Shown here in pieces: positions 44,089-53,171 of a stretch of 64,000 nt of DNA. Under the pieces are notes generated by a model. It was given only the letters and a program-made list of their open reading frames with translations, had not been told where the DNA came from and made no database searches. The stretch is taken from NCBI GenBank assembly GCA_046329235.1, contig JAXLVA010000001.1, forward strand, positions 1,364,001 through 1,428,000, read 5' to 3'. Origin of the DNA: JALONH01 sp046329235 (lineage in GTDB: Bacteria; Bacteroidota; Bacteroidia; Cytophagales; Cytophagaceae). A program made the position numbers and the translations under genes. Positions within the stretch are counted from its first letter, which is position 1. Each line of letters begins with the position of its first letter.

Positions 44089-47000
44089 ATGAGTTCGCCA
44101 CAGTATAAAACCATAGCAGAATCTAACAACTTTATCGTGTTGGATAAATTCACCAAACATTTTGAAGTGAATGAAGCTCCTGCCGCCTATCAAACAGAGG
44201 CAGCACTGGAAAAGGAATTTATTCAAGACCTAATCAACCAAGGTTATGAAAATCCGAAGAACTTAAATACGCTGGAAGCGATGTTAGCGAATGTAAGAGT
44301 GCAATTGCAATCGCTTAACAACATGGAATTTTCTGATGGAGAATGGTCTCGTTTTGTAGAAGAATATTTGGATAAGCCAAGCGATAACCTTGTTGAGAAA
44401 ACCAGAAAAATACACGACAATTATATCTATGATTTTGTTTTTGATGATGGTCATATTCAAAACATTTACTTGGTTGACAAAAAGATTATCACCCGAAATA
44501 AAGTACAAGTCATTTCACAATTTGAACAGAAAGGCGCTCATGCCAACCGCTATGATGTAACCATTTTAGTAAATGGTTTGCCATTGGTTCAGGTTGAATT
44601 AAAAAAACGTGGAGTTGCTATTCGAGAAGCGTTCAATCAAGTGCACAGATATTCAAAAGAAAGCTTTAACAGTAATAACTCGCTCTTTAAATACGTACAG
44701 GTTTTTGTTATCTCCAATGGTACAGATACCCGTTACTTTGCTAATACTATAAAACGTGATAAAAACAGCTTTGACTTTACCATGAATTGGGCAAAGGCTG
44801 ACAATACGCTGATTAAAGACCTCAAAGATTTTACGACAACATTTTTTGAAAAAAGAGTATTATTAAATGTGTTGCTCACCTATTCGGTTTTTGACACAAG
44901 CGATACTCTTTTAATTATGCGACCGTATCAAATTGCTGCTACTGAAAGAATGTTGTGGAAAATTGAAAGCTCTTTTCAAACTAAAAATTGGTCAAAACCT
45001 GAAAGTGGCGGCTACATTTGGCATACAACAGGCTCGGGTAAAACCCTTACCAGTTTCAAAGCAGCAAGATTAGCCACGCAATTGGAGTTTATCGACAAAG
45101 TATTTTTTGTGGTTGACCGAAAAGACCTGGATTATCAAACGATGAAGGAATATCAGCGATTTTCTCCCGATAGTGTGAATGGTTCGGATAGTACAGCCGG
45201 TTTAAAACGAAATATAGAAAAAGACGACAACAAAATTATTGTAACCACCATACAAAAGCTGAACAACCTTATGAAAAGTGAGGGCGATTTAGCTATTTAT
45301 CAAAAGCAAGTTGTTTTCATCTTTGACGAATGTCACCGTTCTCAGTTTGGTGAAGCACAAAAGAACCTGAACAAGAAGTTTAAAAAGTTCTATCAATTTG
45401 GATTTACTGGAACACCAATCTTCGTTCAAAATGCTTTAGGCTCTGAAACTACGGCAAGTGTTTTCGGTCGAGAATTGCACTCTTATGTAATTACGGATGC
45501 TATTCGGGATGAAAAAGTGCTGAAATTCAAGGTTGACTACAATGATGTTCGACCACAGTTCAAAAATATAGAGCAAGAACAGGATGAGAAAAAATTAAGT
45601 GCGGCAGAAAATAAAAAAGCTTTGCTTCATCCTAAACGCATCACAGAGATCTCGCATTACATTCTACAGAATTTCAGGATAAAAACCCATCGTAACCAAG
45701 GAAGCAACAAAGGCTTTAATGCCATGTTTGCCGTAAGTAGTGTTGATGCTGCCAAATGTTATTATGAGGAATTATACAACTTGCAAAAAGAGAGCGACAA
45801 GCCTTTAAAAATTGCAACAATCTTTTCTTTTGCAGCAAATGAAGAACAAAGTGCCATTGGTGAAATAGTTGATGAGACTTTTGAGCCTTCTGCATTGGAT
45901 GTTACAGCCAAAGAGTTTTTATCCAAAGCCATACAAGATTACAATGCTAATTTCAAAATGAATTTTAGCATTGAAAATTTTCAGGAATATTATCGTGACC
46001 TTGCCAAACGAGTAAAGAACAAAGAGATTGACTTAATCATTGTAGTAGGAATGTTCCTAACTGGCTTTGATGCACCGACATTAAACACCTTATTTGTAGA
46101 TAAGAATTTGCGTTATCACGGTTTGATGCAGGCATTTTCACGTACCAACCGAATTTATGACGCAACAAAAACTTTTGGAAACATTGTTACTTTTAGAGAT
46201 TTAGAAAAAGCGACTGTTGATGCCATTACGTTATTTGGAGATAAAAACACGAAAAATGTTGTTCTTGAAAAGAGCTATAAAGAATATTTAGAAGGCTTTA
46301 CAGACATTGTTACAGGCGATGCACGCAGAGGTTATGTGGAAGTAGTGAAAGAATTAAATGAGAAATTCCCTAACCCTGACGAAATAGTAAAAGAGAAAGA
46401 CAAAAAAGAATTTGCAAAACTATTCGGAGAGTATTTGAGAGTTGAAAATATACTCCAGAACTACGATGAATTTAACCACCTCAAAGCACTTCAAGCGATT
46501 GACATAAATAATCCAGAAGCAGTTGAACAATTTAAAAAAGCTCATTTTGTAACAGATGAGGACATAGCCGCAATGCAAAAAATTGAATTGCTCAAAGAAA
46601 GGACAGTGCAGGATTACCGTTCAACTTACAACGATATTCGTGATTGGTTAAGACGAGAGAAAAGCGGTAAAGAGGCAGAAGAATCTACAATCGACTGGGA
46701 CGATGTTGTTTTTGAAGTTGACTTGTTAAAATCGCAAGAAATTAACCTTGACTACATTCTTGAATTGATTTTTGAGCATAACAAAAAAACCAAAGACAAA
46801 GACACTTTAATTACTGAAATACGCAGAGTAATCCGTGCAAGTGTTGGAAATAGAGCAAAAGAAAGTTTGGTTGTTGACTTCATCAACGAGACAGACCTTG
46901 ACACACTTCAAGACAAAGCGAATGTGATAGATTCATTTTTTGTGTTTGCTCAAAACAAACAAAAAGCAGAAGCTTTGGAATTAATCACAGAAGAAAATCT

Positions 47001-47196
47001 AAATGAAGAAGCAGCAAAACGTTACATAACAAATTCCTTGAAGAGAGAATATGTAAGTGAAAACGGAACAGAGCTGAATGCACTTTTACCAAAAATGAGT
47101 CCTTTGAATCCTCAATATTTGACTAAGAAACAAAGTGTATTTCAAAAGTTAGTTTCGTTTGTAGAGAAGTTTAAAGGAGTTGGAGGTGAGCTTTAA
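44089..47196 (+). CDS. hsdR: Type I restriction system motor/endonuclease subunit HsdR
   Basis: A 1035-residue protein, close to the 1038 of EcoR124 HsdR. The nuclease site is Asp156, Glu170, Lys172 (YDVTILV...QVELKKRG), with the same D-14-E-2-K spacing as EcoR124. The SF2 motor has Walker A TTGSGKT (~313) and FDECHRSQFG (~410), then FTGTP and MFLTGFDAPTLNTLFVD with AFSRTNR. The frame is intact. Without functional HsdM it should be unable to cut, because type I restriction needs the M2S core. Confidence 0.95.
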   Translation: MSSPQYKTIAESNNFIVLDKFTKHFEVNEAPAAYQTEAALEKEFIQDLINQGYENPKNLNTLEAMLANVRVQLQSLNNMEFSDGEWSRFVEEYLDKPSDNLVEKTRKIHDNYIYDFVFDDGHIQNIYLVDKKIITRNKVQVISQFEQKGAHANRYDVTILVNGLPLVQVELKKRGVAIREAFNQVHRYSKESFNSNNSLFKYVQVFVISNGTDTRYFANTIKRDKNSFDFTMNWAKADNTLIKDLKDFTTTFFEKRVLLNVLLTYSVFDTSDTLLIMRPYQIAATERMLWKIESSFQTKNWSKPESGGYIWHTTGSGKTLTSFKAARLATQLEFIDKVFFVVDRKDLDYQTMKEYQRFSPDSVNGSDSTAGLKRNIEKDDNKIIVTTIQKLNNLMKSEGDLAIYQKQVVFIFDECHRSQFGEAQKNLNKKFKKFYQFGFTGTPIFVQNALGSETTASVFGRELHSYVITDAIRDEKVLKFKVDYNDVRPQFKNIEQEQDEKKLSAAENKKALLHPKRITEISHYILQNFRIKTHRNQGSNKGFNAMFAVSSVDAAKCYYEELYNLQKESDKPLKIATIFSFAANEEQSAIGEIVDETFEPSALDVTAKEFLSKAIQDYNANFKMNFSIENFQEYYRDLAKRVKNKEIDLIIVVGMFLTGFDAPTLNTLFVDKNLRYHGLMQAFSRTNRIYDATKTFGNIVTFRDLEKATVDAITLFGDKNTKNVVLEKSYKEYLEGFTDIVTGDARRGYVEVVKELNEKFPNPDEIVKEKDKKEFAKLFGEYLRVENILQNYDEFNHLKALQAIDINNPEAVEQFKKAHFVTDEDIAAMQKIELLKERTVQDYRSTYNDIRDWLRREKSGKEAEESTIDWDDVVFEVDLLKSQEINLDYILELIFEHNKKTKDKDTLITEIRRVIRASVGNRAKESLVVDFINETDLDTLQDKANVIDSFFVFAQNKQKAEALELITEENLNEEAAKRYITNSLKREYVSENGTELNALLPKMSPLNPQYLTKKQSVFQKLVSFVEKFKGVGGEL

Positions 47197-47561
47197 ATAT
47201 TGAAGAAACAAACTCAACGGTTAAATAAATTAAAAAGGTTCTACTAGCCATTCCTCCTCAATAGGAATTCATCGTTTGTTCCTAAGCACCAAACTTTTAT
47301 TGGCTGATTGCTCCATAAGAGCGCCGACAACCCATAACAAATTATTTGTGAAACGATAATCATTTTCAGAGATGGCTATAATAGTATTACACCGCTCGAG
47401 GTTGTTGGTGACTCCGCAATCATTAATATCTCTTTTTCTATACTTTTTTGTGCGGCTAAACACTCAACAACGGCAAAGGACACAACAGCGGAAGCGGTAG
47501 AGAAGAATCTCACCACCATGGAAACGGCACTGCTTCACTATAACAACTCGTACAAACGCTC
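47197..47561. other. Noncoding region at right border of the R-M island
   Basis: 365 bp between hsdR and the Fe-S photolyase gene, which converge here. A minus-strand frame at 47269-47463 (64 codons) has no recognisable domain. No clear terminator, inverted repeat or tRNA is visible. It may be a degenerate gene remnant. Confidence 0.4.
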
Positions 47562-49118
47562 TCAAAGATTTTCAATATCACTCAAATACGTTTGAGCCTG
47601 CTGAATCAGCGCTTCTTTCTCCGTCGGTTTCATTTTATTCCAAGTGGCATACATCATTCCTATCCTTGGATTTTTGGACAGCTTATGTTGATGGGTATGA
47701 AAAAAGTTCCAATACAAACTATTAAAAGGGCATGCGCCCTCTCCTACTTTTTTATCTTTATTATAATAACAAGATCCGCAATAATTGGACATTTTGTTAA
47801 TGTAAGAGGCAGAAGAAATATATGGTTTCGTAGCAATTTTTCCTCCATCGGCAAATTGACTCATGCCTCTGGTATTAGTTATTTCCACCCATTCAAAGGC
47901 ATCTATGTACACGCCCAAATACCACCTGTCGACTTCATCCGGATGTATACCTACTAACAATAAGAAATTACCTATGACCATTAAACGCTGTATGTGATGG
48001 GCATAAGCCAAATCTAAACTTTGTTGAACAGAACACTTCACACAATTCATTTTGGTATCGCCTGTCCATAGAAAATCAGGAATGCTTCTCTGATGTTCAA
48101 AATAGTTCTCTTGCGCAAACTCCGGCATCAAAGCCCAATACATCCCTCGCATGTATTCACGCCAACCCAGTATCTGTCGTACGAAACCCTCTACCGTAGC
48201 AATAGAATACTTGGAAGGATGCTGATGAAATGCCTGAATCACTTGATTAATTACCTCGGAGGGAGAAATCAATTTCACATTCAACGAGAAAGATAACTTG
48301 GAATGAAATAGAAAGGCATACTCCGTGTGCATGGCGTCTTGGTAATTGCCAAAATCAGGTAATAAATATTCAATAAAATAATCCAGCGACTGAAGGCTTT
48401 CCTCTTTGGTTAGTGGCCACTCTACGGTGTTATGGGCGATATTGCCCATGGTACGAATACCCATTTTCCGAATGCGTTCGAGTGGCTTGGATACGTCCTG
48501 TGTGTAAGAAGCAGGTGGAGGAATTTTCACTTTCGAATTTATTGGTTTTCTATTTTCTTTATCGAAATTCCATTTCCCACCTATGGGTTTATTATCCTTC
48601 TCTAATAAAATGGAGTGCTTTAATCGCATGTGTCGGTAGAAGGATTCCATCAAATAGATTTTTTTATCTTTAAAAAAATCCTTCAGCTCCGATCGCTTCG
48701 TATAAAAATGATCGGTATTTACTTTGAGGCATTCTACGCCCAAGTCTTTCAATTGATCCAATATTTCATCTAAACGATATTCGTCCGGTGCTTGATACTG
48801 AATTTTATGAATGGAATACTTTTGAATTAAATGACGTACATTATCAACAAACGACTGCGTATTATCCGGATCATCTAAATAGATATATTTCACCTGATGT
48901 CCTTGCTGAGTTAACTTCTCAGCAAATAATTCCATAGCTTTAAAAATGGAAGCTACTTTTTGTATATGATGTACTACATAGTCCGTCTCCGACTTCACTT
49001 CCATCATCACATATAAAACAGAAGGATCAACTTCTTTATACCAATGGTGTTGTATATTCAGTTGATCCCCTAGTATTAAGCGTAACTCTTGGTAAGATGT
49101 TTGTAATTTAGATATCAT
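47562..49118 (-). CDS. Iron-sulfur bacterial cryptochrome/photolyase (FeS-BCP, PhrB-like)
   Basis: A 518-residue flavoprotein of the 'deoxyribodipyrimidine photolyase-related' group. The N-terminal Rossmann-like domain starts LRLILGDQLN. The C-terminal FAD domain holds the cysteines expected for a [4Fe-4S] cluster: MNCVKCS, NYCGSCYYN and GACPFN. Characterised members repair (6-4) photoproducts (family knowledge). It is the last gene of the light-response operon and overlaps the SRPBCC gene by 4 bp (ATGA). Confidence 0.92.
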   Translation of the reverse strand: MISKLQTSYQELRLILGDQLNIQHHWYKEVDPSVLYVMMEVKSETDYVVHHIQKVASIFKAMELFAEKLTQQGHQVKYIYLDDPDNTQSFVDNVRHLIQKYSIHKIQYQAPDEYRLDEILDQLKDLGVECLKVNTDHFYTKRSELKDFFKDKKIYLMESFYRHMRLKHSILLEKDNKPIGGKWNFDKENRKPINSKVKIPPPASYTQDVSKPLERIRKMGIRTMGNIAHNTVEWPLTKEESLQSLDYFIEYLLPDFGNYQDAMHTEYAFLFHSKLSFSLNVKLISPSEVINQVIQAFHQHPSKYSIATVEGFVRQILGWREYMRGMYWALMPEFAQENYFEHQRSIPDFLWTGDTKMNCVKCSVQQSLDLAYAHHIQRLMVIGNFLLLVGIHPDEVDRWYLGVYIDAFEWVEITNTRGMSQFADGGKIATKPYISSASYINKMSNYCGSCYYNKDKKVGEGACPFNSLYWNFFHTHQHKLSKNPRIGMMYATWNKMKPTEKEALIQQAQTYLSDIENL

Positions 49119-49573
49119 TTTAGCTCGCCAAATTTCTCTTTCAACACATGGTAGCGATACTCAAAGATGGACTCTAATTTTGGACGAATAAGAAAAGGAT
49201 GTAATAATTTACCTAATATACCAAAGGGTGGTAAATAATTGACGATATCTACTACTTCCACTCCACCCGGTATACTTTTAAAATGATGTTGGTGATGCCA
49301 AATAGCATAAGGACCTATACGTTGTTCATCCACAAAGAAAAACGGAGCTTTCACGTGTGTAATTTCTGTCACCCACGTTAGAGGAATGTTCAACATAGGT
49401 TTCACTTTGTATTTGATAATCATTCCTTGATACATGGAGTATTCAGCTCCATCTATAATATCAAACCCCATGTAACTGGGTGTTATTTTTTTTAGATTTT
49501 TAGGAGAAGAAAAGAAATGCCAAGCTTCTTCTATCGTAATGGGCAGTTTTTGTTCTTTGCGTAATTTATACAT
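49115..49573 (-). CDS. SRPBCC family (START-like) protein
   Basis: A 152-residue protein with the helix-grip fold pattern (LPITIEEAWHFFSSPKNLKKITP ... WVTEITHVKAPFFFVDEQRIGPYAIWHHQHHF). It is similar to 'cell division inhibitor/SulA-like' ligand-binding proteins that accompany photolyase genes in many bacteria. It overlaps both photolyase genes (8 bp with cry-DASH, 4 bp with the Fe-S photolyase), so the three are coupled. The ligand is unknown. Confidence 0.82.
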   Translation of the reverse strand: MYKLRKEQKLPITIEEAWHFFSSPKNLKKITPSYMGFDIIDGAEYSMYQGMIIKYKVKPMLNIPLTWVTEITHVKAPFFFVDEQRIGPYAIWHHQHHFKSIPGGVEVVDIVNYLPPFGILGKLLHPFLIRPKLESIFEYRYHVLKEKFGELK

Positions 49574-51014
49574 GTTGTTTTGCGTTACGTTTTTTTTGAC
49601 CTGCTAAAATATATTCCGGATAATCCTCTCCTAATCGCACCCCAAAACCTTCTAATATTTTTCTATCCTGTTTATGAATTTCATGGATATACGGTTCCTC
49701 TACTGGAGCTAGTTCCGGTATCCAATGTTTCACATAATGACCATGACGGTCATAATGTTCCGCCTGAGAGAAGGTATTGAAATATCTAAATCCTCTGGGA
49801 TCCACACCCACACCTGCTATGTAAGCCCAATTACCGTAATTGCTGCATACATCATAATCTACCAGCATGGACTCAAAGTATTGGGCACCCATGAGCCAGT
49901 TCACATTTAAATCTTTACATAGAAAGCTAGCTACATTTTGTCTTCCCCTATTACTCATGTAGCCGGTATACTTTAACTCTCTCATATTGGCATCCACAAA
50001 TGGATTACCGGTCATACCTTCTTTCCAAAGATTAAATAAATTCCAATCCACATCCCAAGATGGACTACTCTCCTCTTTAATACCGGTTTCAATAAAAAAC
50101 TTATGATTATATTTTACCATTAAGAATTTGAAATAGTCTCTCCACAACAACTCAAATATCAACCAATAGGTAGATTCATTCGACTCAACGGTTTCCTCAA
50201 AGTGTTTCACCTCTTCATAAATGAGTCTGGGAGAAATAGCACCTACGGAAAGATAAGCAGACAACTTAGAAGAATAATCAAATCCTAAAAGTTCATTTCT
50301 GGTATTTTTATAATTTAATATTAACTGACGGTCCCATACATAATACTGCAATTGCACTAAAGCTTCACTTTCACCGCCTATACTATCCATAGCGGCTCGG
50401 CTATCTATCTTCACAGGTTTAAAATCGAGCTCTTCCGGAGAAAGTATTTTTACAGGTTTCCACGAAGCCGGAATCGTTATCTTTTGGGGTACGGATAAAG
50501 GCGCCAGAAATGGTTTCGCTCGTTCCACTTCCTTCTTAAACTTGGTGAAAGTATCCGGTATATGTAAAAGATTAAAAGGCAAGTCGTCTTTATCGCATAT
50601 GGTATTCCCCCAGTAGGAAATACACTCTACACCTAATAAAGCCATGGCCTTTTCTACTTTTTCCGCCACTTGAATTTCTTCAGGAGCCGGTTCAATAAAA
50701 TAATAGATTTTTTGAAATGGATATAGATGATATAGTTTAACTAATTCTTTTTCTACATCACCTTTGGTAAAATATAAATCGGATTGATATTCTTTTTGCA
50801 ACGTTTGTTTCAAATCCAATACGGATTGATATAGAAAATTAGCTCTATAGTCCCCTAGTTTTTTAAAACCGAACGAAGTAGTTTGTTTAAGTCTGTTTTC
50901 CCAACAATAAAATGGAATTACTTCATTGGAATGTAAAGAGGCATTATAAAGAGGCTTGTGATCATGCACTCTAAGATCATTTCGAAACCAAACTAAAGAC
51001 CTAATGGTATTCAT
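49566..51014 (-). CDS. DASH-family cryptochrome/photolyase
   Basis: A 482-residue flavoprotein. The N-terminal domain begins RSLVWFRNDLRVHDHKPL. The FAD domain has WRDYFKFLMVKYNHKFF and the DASH-typical C-terminal segment MRELKYTGYMSNRGRQNVASFLCKDL, read in parts, followed by YDVCSNYGNWAYIAGVGVDPRGFRYFN. DASH proteins repair cyclobutane dimers in single-stranded DNA and may signal light. It lies 30 bp downstream of the DUF2256 gene. Confidence 0.93.
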   Translation of the reverse strand: MNTIRSLVWFRNDLRVHDHKPLYNASLHSNEVIPFYCWENRLKQTTSFGFKKLGDYRANFLYQSVLDLKQTLQKEYQSDLYFTKGDVEKELVKLYHLYPFQKIYYFIEPAPEEIQVAEKVEKAMALLGVECISYWGNTICDKDDLPFNLLHIPDTFTKFKKEVERAKPFLAPLSVPQKITIPASWKPVKILSPEELDFKPVKIDSRAAMDSIGGESEALVQLQYYVWDRQLILNYKNTRNELLGFDYSSKLSAYLSVGAISPRLIYEEVKHFEETVESNESTYWLIFELLWRDYFKFLMVKYNHKFFIETGIKEESSPSWDVDWNLFNLWKEGMTGNPFVDANMRELKYTGYMSNRGRQNVASFLCKDLNVNWLMGAQYFESMLVDYDVCSNYGNWAYIAGVGVDPRGFRYFNTFSQAEHYDRHGHYVKHWIPELAPVEEPYIHEIHKQDRKILEGFGVRLGEDYPEYILAGQKKRNAKQHV

Positions 51015-51044
51015 ACTTTTAGTACAATTCAGAAGATAAAAAGT

Positions 51045-51194
51045 TTAATTTTTATGACTTCTTTTTTGGCGACATTGATCACTACAATATTTCACTTCTT
51101 CCCAGACCTTTCCCCATTTTTTCCTCCACGAAAATGGCCTTTGACAAACGACACACATCTTATCAGGTAAATCACGTTTAGCAACACCTTTCAT
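51045..51194 (-). CDS. DUF2256 small zinc-finger-like protein
   Basis: A 49-residue protein: the MKGVAKRDLPDK lead, then MCVVCQRPFSWRKKWGKVW and YCSDQCRQKRS, a CxxC...CxxxC pattern exactly as in DUF2256. Homologues are regularly found beside photolyase/cryptochrome genes (family knowledge). The start overlaps the stop of the flavin reductase gene in an ATGA junction, which supports it as a real gene despite its size. Confidence 0.87.
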   Translation of the reverse strand: MKGVAKRDLPDKMCVVCQRPFSWRKKWGKVWEEVKYCSDQCRQKRSHKN

Positions 51195-51802
51195 GAAGGA
51201 CGAGCGTAAGGCAGTTTTATTTTAAGTATAGATTCATAGTAGGTATCCAAGCCACCTACCGATACGGAATTAGCTAATGAATGATTTACCACACCCTCTT
51301 TAGAAATGAATTCTTCATTTATATTAACATGTTTCACTTCACCAATAACAAAAATGGTTTCGTTAGGCAAAGAGATATGTTGTAGATATTTTAAGAATAA
51401 TGAAATAGTACATTCCTGAACAGCCGGTGCAGGTATATCTTGTACATAATAAGGAGTTAAGCCCACCGCCTCGAATTCTGAAATCGCAGCATCATATTTA
51501 GCAGAGGTTTGATGAGCTTTCTCCAGTATAGATGTATTCACCACATTGATGGTATACCAATGATTAGTAAGAATGTTATTTAAAGTATGACGTTCCACCT
51601 CTTGAGGAGGACGAACGACAATTCCAAATAATGGAGGATTAGAACCTAAATGAGTAATGGAACTAAAGATAGCCAGATTGGTCACTTGCGCTTCCGATTG
51701 AGTTCCAATCAAGGAAACAGTTTTAGTACCTGCCACCGAATTAAATAGATTTGCTCGGTATCTGGTTTCTAATTGAGAGATATCATCGGTTGTAAGAATC
51801 AT
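51191..51802 (-). CDS. Flavin reductase family protein (FMN-binding split barrel)
   Basis: A 203-residue protein. The split-barrel signature runs through SVAGTKTVSLIGTQ, TNLAIFSSITHLGSNPPLFGIVVRP and the NIL..HWYTINVVN region. It probably reduces or binds FMN with NAD(P)H. The frame is open further upstream, but the ATG at 51802 (MILTTDDIS) overlaps the SDR stop as TAATG and is the natural start. In this operon it might supply reduced flavin or modify a pterin/flavin cofactor (inference). Confidence 0.85.
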   Translation of the reverse strand: MILTTDDISQLETRYRANLFNSVAGTKTVSLIGTQSEAQVTNLAIFSSITHLGSNPPLFGIVVRPPQEVERHTLNNILTNHWYTINVVNTSILEKAHQTSAKYDAAISEFEAVGLTPYYVQDIPAPAVQECTISLFLKYLQHISLPNETIFVIGEVKHVNINEEFISKEGVVNHSLANSVSVGGLDTYYESILKIKLPYARPS

Positions 51803-52488
51803 TAGAATATTTTTACGGAGGAAAGACCGCCGTCTACATGTAGCGTTTGACCTGTCATCCAAGAGGACTCCGGCGACAACAAAAACTTAACGGCGTTAGA
51901 AATATCATCCGGTGTTCCAAACTTATTTAATGGATGTCTCTTCATAGCTGCCTGGCGTTTATCTTCGGTAGAGAGGAAACTAGATGCCAAAGGAGTATCG
52001 GTAAGAGAGGGTACGACTACATTTACTCGAATGAATGGAGCCCATTCCGCTGCAAGACTTTTAGCCAAACCCTCGATAGCACCTTTGGAAGAAGCAATAG
52101 AAGAATGAAAGGGCATACCTACGGAAGTTGCTACTGTGGAAAGTAAAACAACGGATGCATTTCCTTTTTTTAAAGATGGAAGTACCCATTGTAATATTTT
52201 CACAGCACCTAAGAAATTAATTTCTAAGTCATGGAGAAAATCATCTTGACTTGTTCTGTGAAAGGGCTTCAGAGAGATGGTACCCGGAAAGTACACGAGT
52301 CCATGTAATTCGTCCGGGAGAAAATCATTAGGTAGTTCGTCTTTGACGGATTGCCAAGTAAGGTGATGAGTAGCATCAGGGTTGACCTCCGATCTGCTCA
52401 ACGACCATATGGAATGCGAAGAGAACACAAGAAACTTTTGGAGATGCTGTGCTATAGCGGACGAACTACCTATGATTAAATAATTCAT
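51802..52488 (-). CDS. SDR-family protein lacking the catalytic tyrosine
   Basis: A 228-residue Rossmann-fold protein with the N-terminal nucleotide loop NYLIIGSSSAIAQHL, the NFLGAVK motif, LLSTVAT and the C-terminal IRVNVVVPSLTDTPLA. In the YxxxK position the sequence is SIASSK: isoleucine replaces the catalytic tyrosine while the lysine is kept. From memory, the photolyase-linked branch of this family shares this substitution. It overlaps folE by 4 bp (ATGA) and the flavin reductase gene by 3 bp (51800-51802). Confidence 0.85.
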   Translation of the reverse strand: MNYLIIGSSSAIAQHLQKFLVFSSHSIWSLSRSEVNPDATHHLTWQSVKDELPNDFLPDELHGLVYFPGTISLKPFHRTSQDDFLHDLEINFLGAVKILQWVLPSLKKGNASVVLLSTVATSVGMPFHSSIASSKGAIEGLAKSLAAEWAPFIRVNVVVPSLTDTPLASSFLSTEDKRQAAMKRHPLNKFGTPDDISNAVKFLLSPESSWMTGQTLHVDGGLSSVKIF

Positions 52489-53153
52489 TTTTTAATTAAT
52501 TGTAAGAACTCTTGACGTTTGTTTTCCTGGCTGAATTCACCGGAGAAGAAGGATGTAACGGTTGAACTGGTAGTATCTTTAATACCTCTCATGGAAACAC
52601 ATAAATGTTTTGCTTCAATCAAAACAGCTACATCCTTTGTATTTAAAACTTGTTGTAGCTCTTTACCTATTTGACAAGTTAATCGCTCTTGTACTTGCGG
52701 TCTTTGAGCAAAGTATCTAACAATTCGATTTAGTTTGGACAAACCTATCACTTTACCGGAAGATATGTAGGCTATATGAGCTACACCTTCAATAGGGACG
52801 AAGTGATGTTCGCAGTGAGAATAAAAGGAAATGTTTTTTTCAATTAACATTTCTTGATAATGATATTTATTCTCAAATAATTTAATGTTGGGTTTATTCA
52901 TTGGATTTAGGCCACTGAATATTTCTTCGATATACATTTTGGCCACTCTATCCGGTGTACCTTTCAAGCTATCGTCTGTTAAATCAAGTCCAAGGATTTC
53001 CATGATATCTTTAAACTTTTTGGATATGAGTTCCATTTTTAACTCATCATCCATGACAAAGGCATCCGGTCGTAACGGAGTGTTGGGATTCGATGAAAAA
53101 TGATCGTCTTCATCGGTATCTGTTAACAGATATTTTGTTTTATTCAGTTTCAC
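52485..53153 (-). CDS. folE: GTP cyclohydrolase I
   Basis: A 222-residue enzyme making 7,8-dihydroneopterin triphosphate from GTP, the first step of folate and pterin synthesis. Zinc and active-site residues are visible in YSHCEHHFVPIEG and EAKHLCVSMRGI. A ~30-residue N-terminal extension precedes the core. Because it sits inside a photolyase operon, it may supply the pterin/folate antenna (methenyltetrahydrofolate) of the photolyases. It is 18 bp from the sigma factor gene. Confidence 0.94.
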   Translation of the reverse strand: MKLNKTKYLLTDTDEDDHFSSNPNTPLRPDAFVMDDELKMELISKKFKDIMEILGLDLTDDSLKGTPDRVAKMYIEEIFSGLNPMNKPNIKLFENKYHYQEMLIEKNISFYSHCEHHFVPIEGVAHIAYISSGKVIGLSKLNRIVRYFAQRPQVQERLTCQIGKELQQVLNTKDVAVLIEAKHLCVSMRGIKDTTSSTVTSFFSGEFSQENKRQEFLQLIKK

Positions 53154-53171
53154 TTTCCTGACTCCTTATTT

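Noticed and set aside
47269..47463. 64-codon minus-strand frame between hsdR and the photolyase gene
   Set aside because: No recognisable motif and no operon context; listed only as noncoding DNA.
39299..47561. Island considered as a prophage or integrative element
   Set aside because: No integrase, structural phage genes, conjugation genes or flanking tRNA were found.
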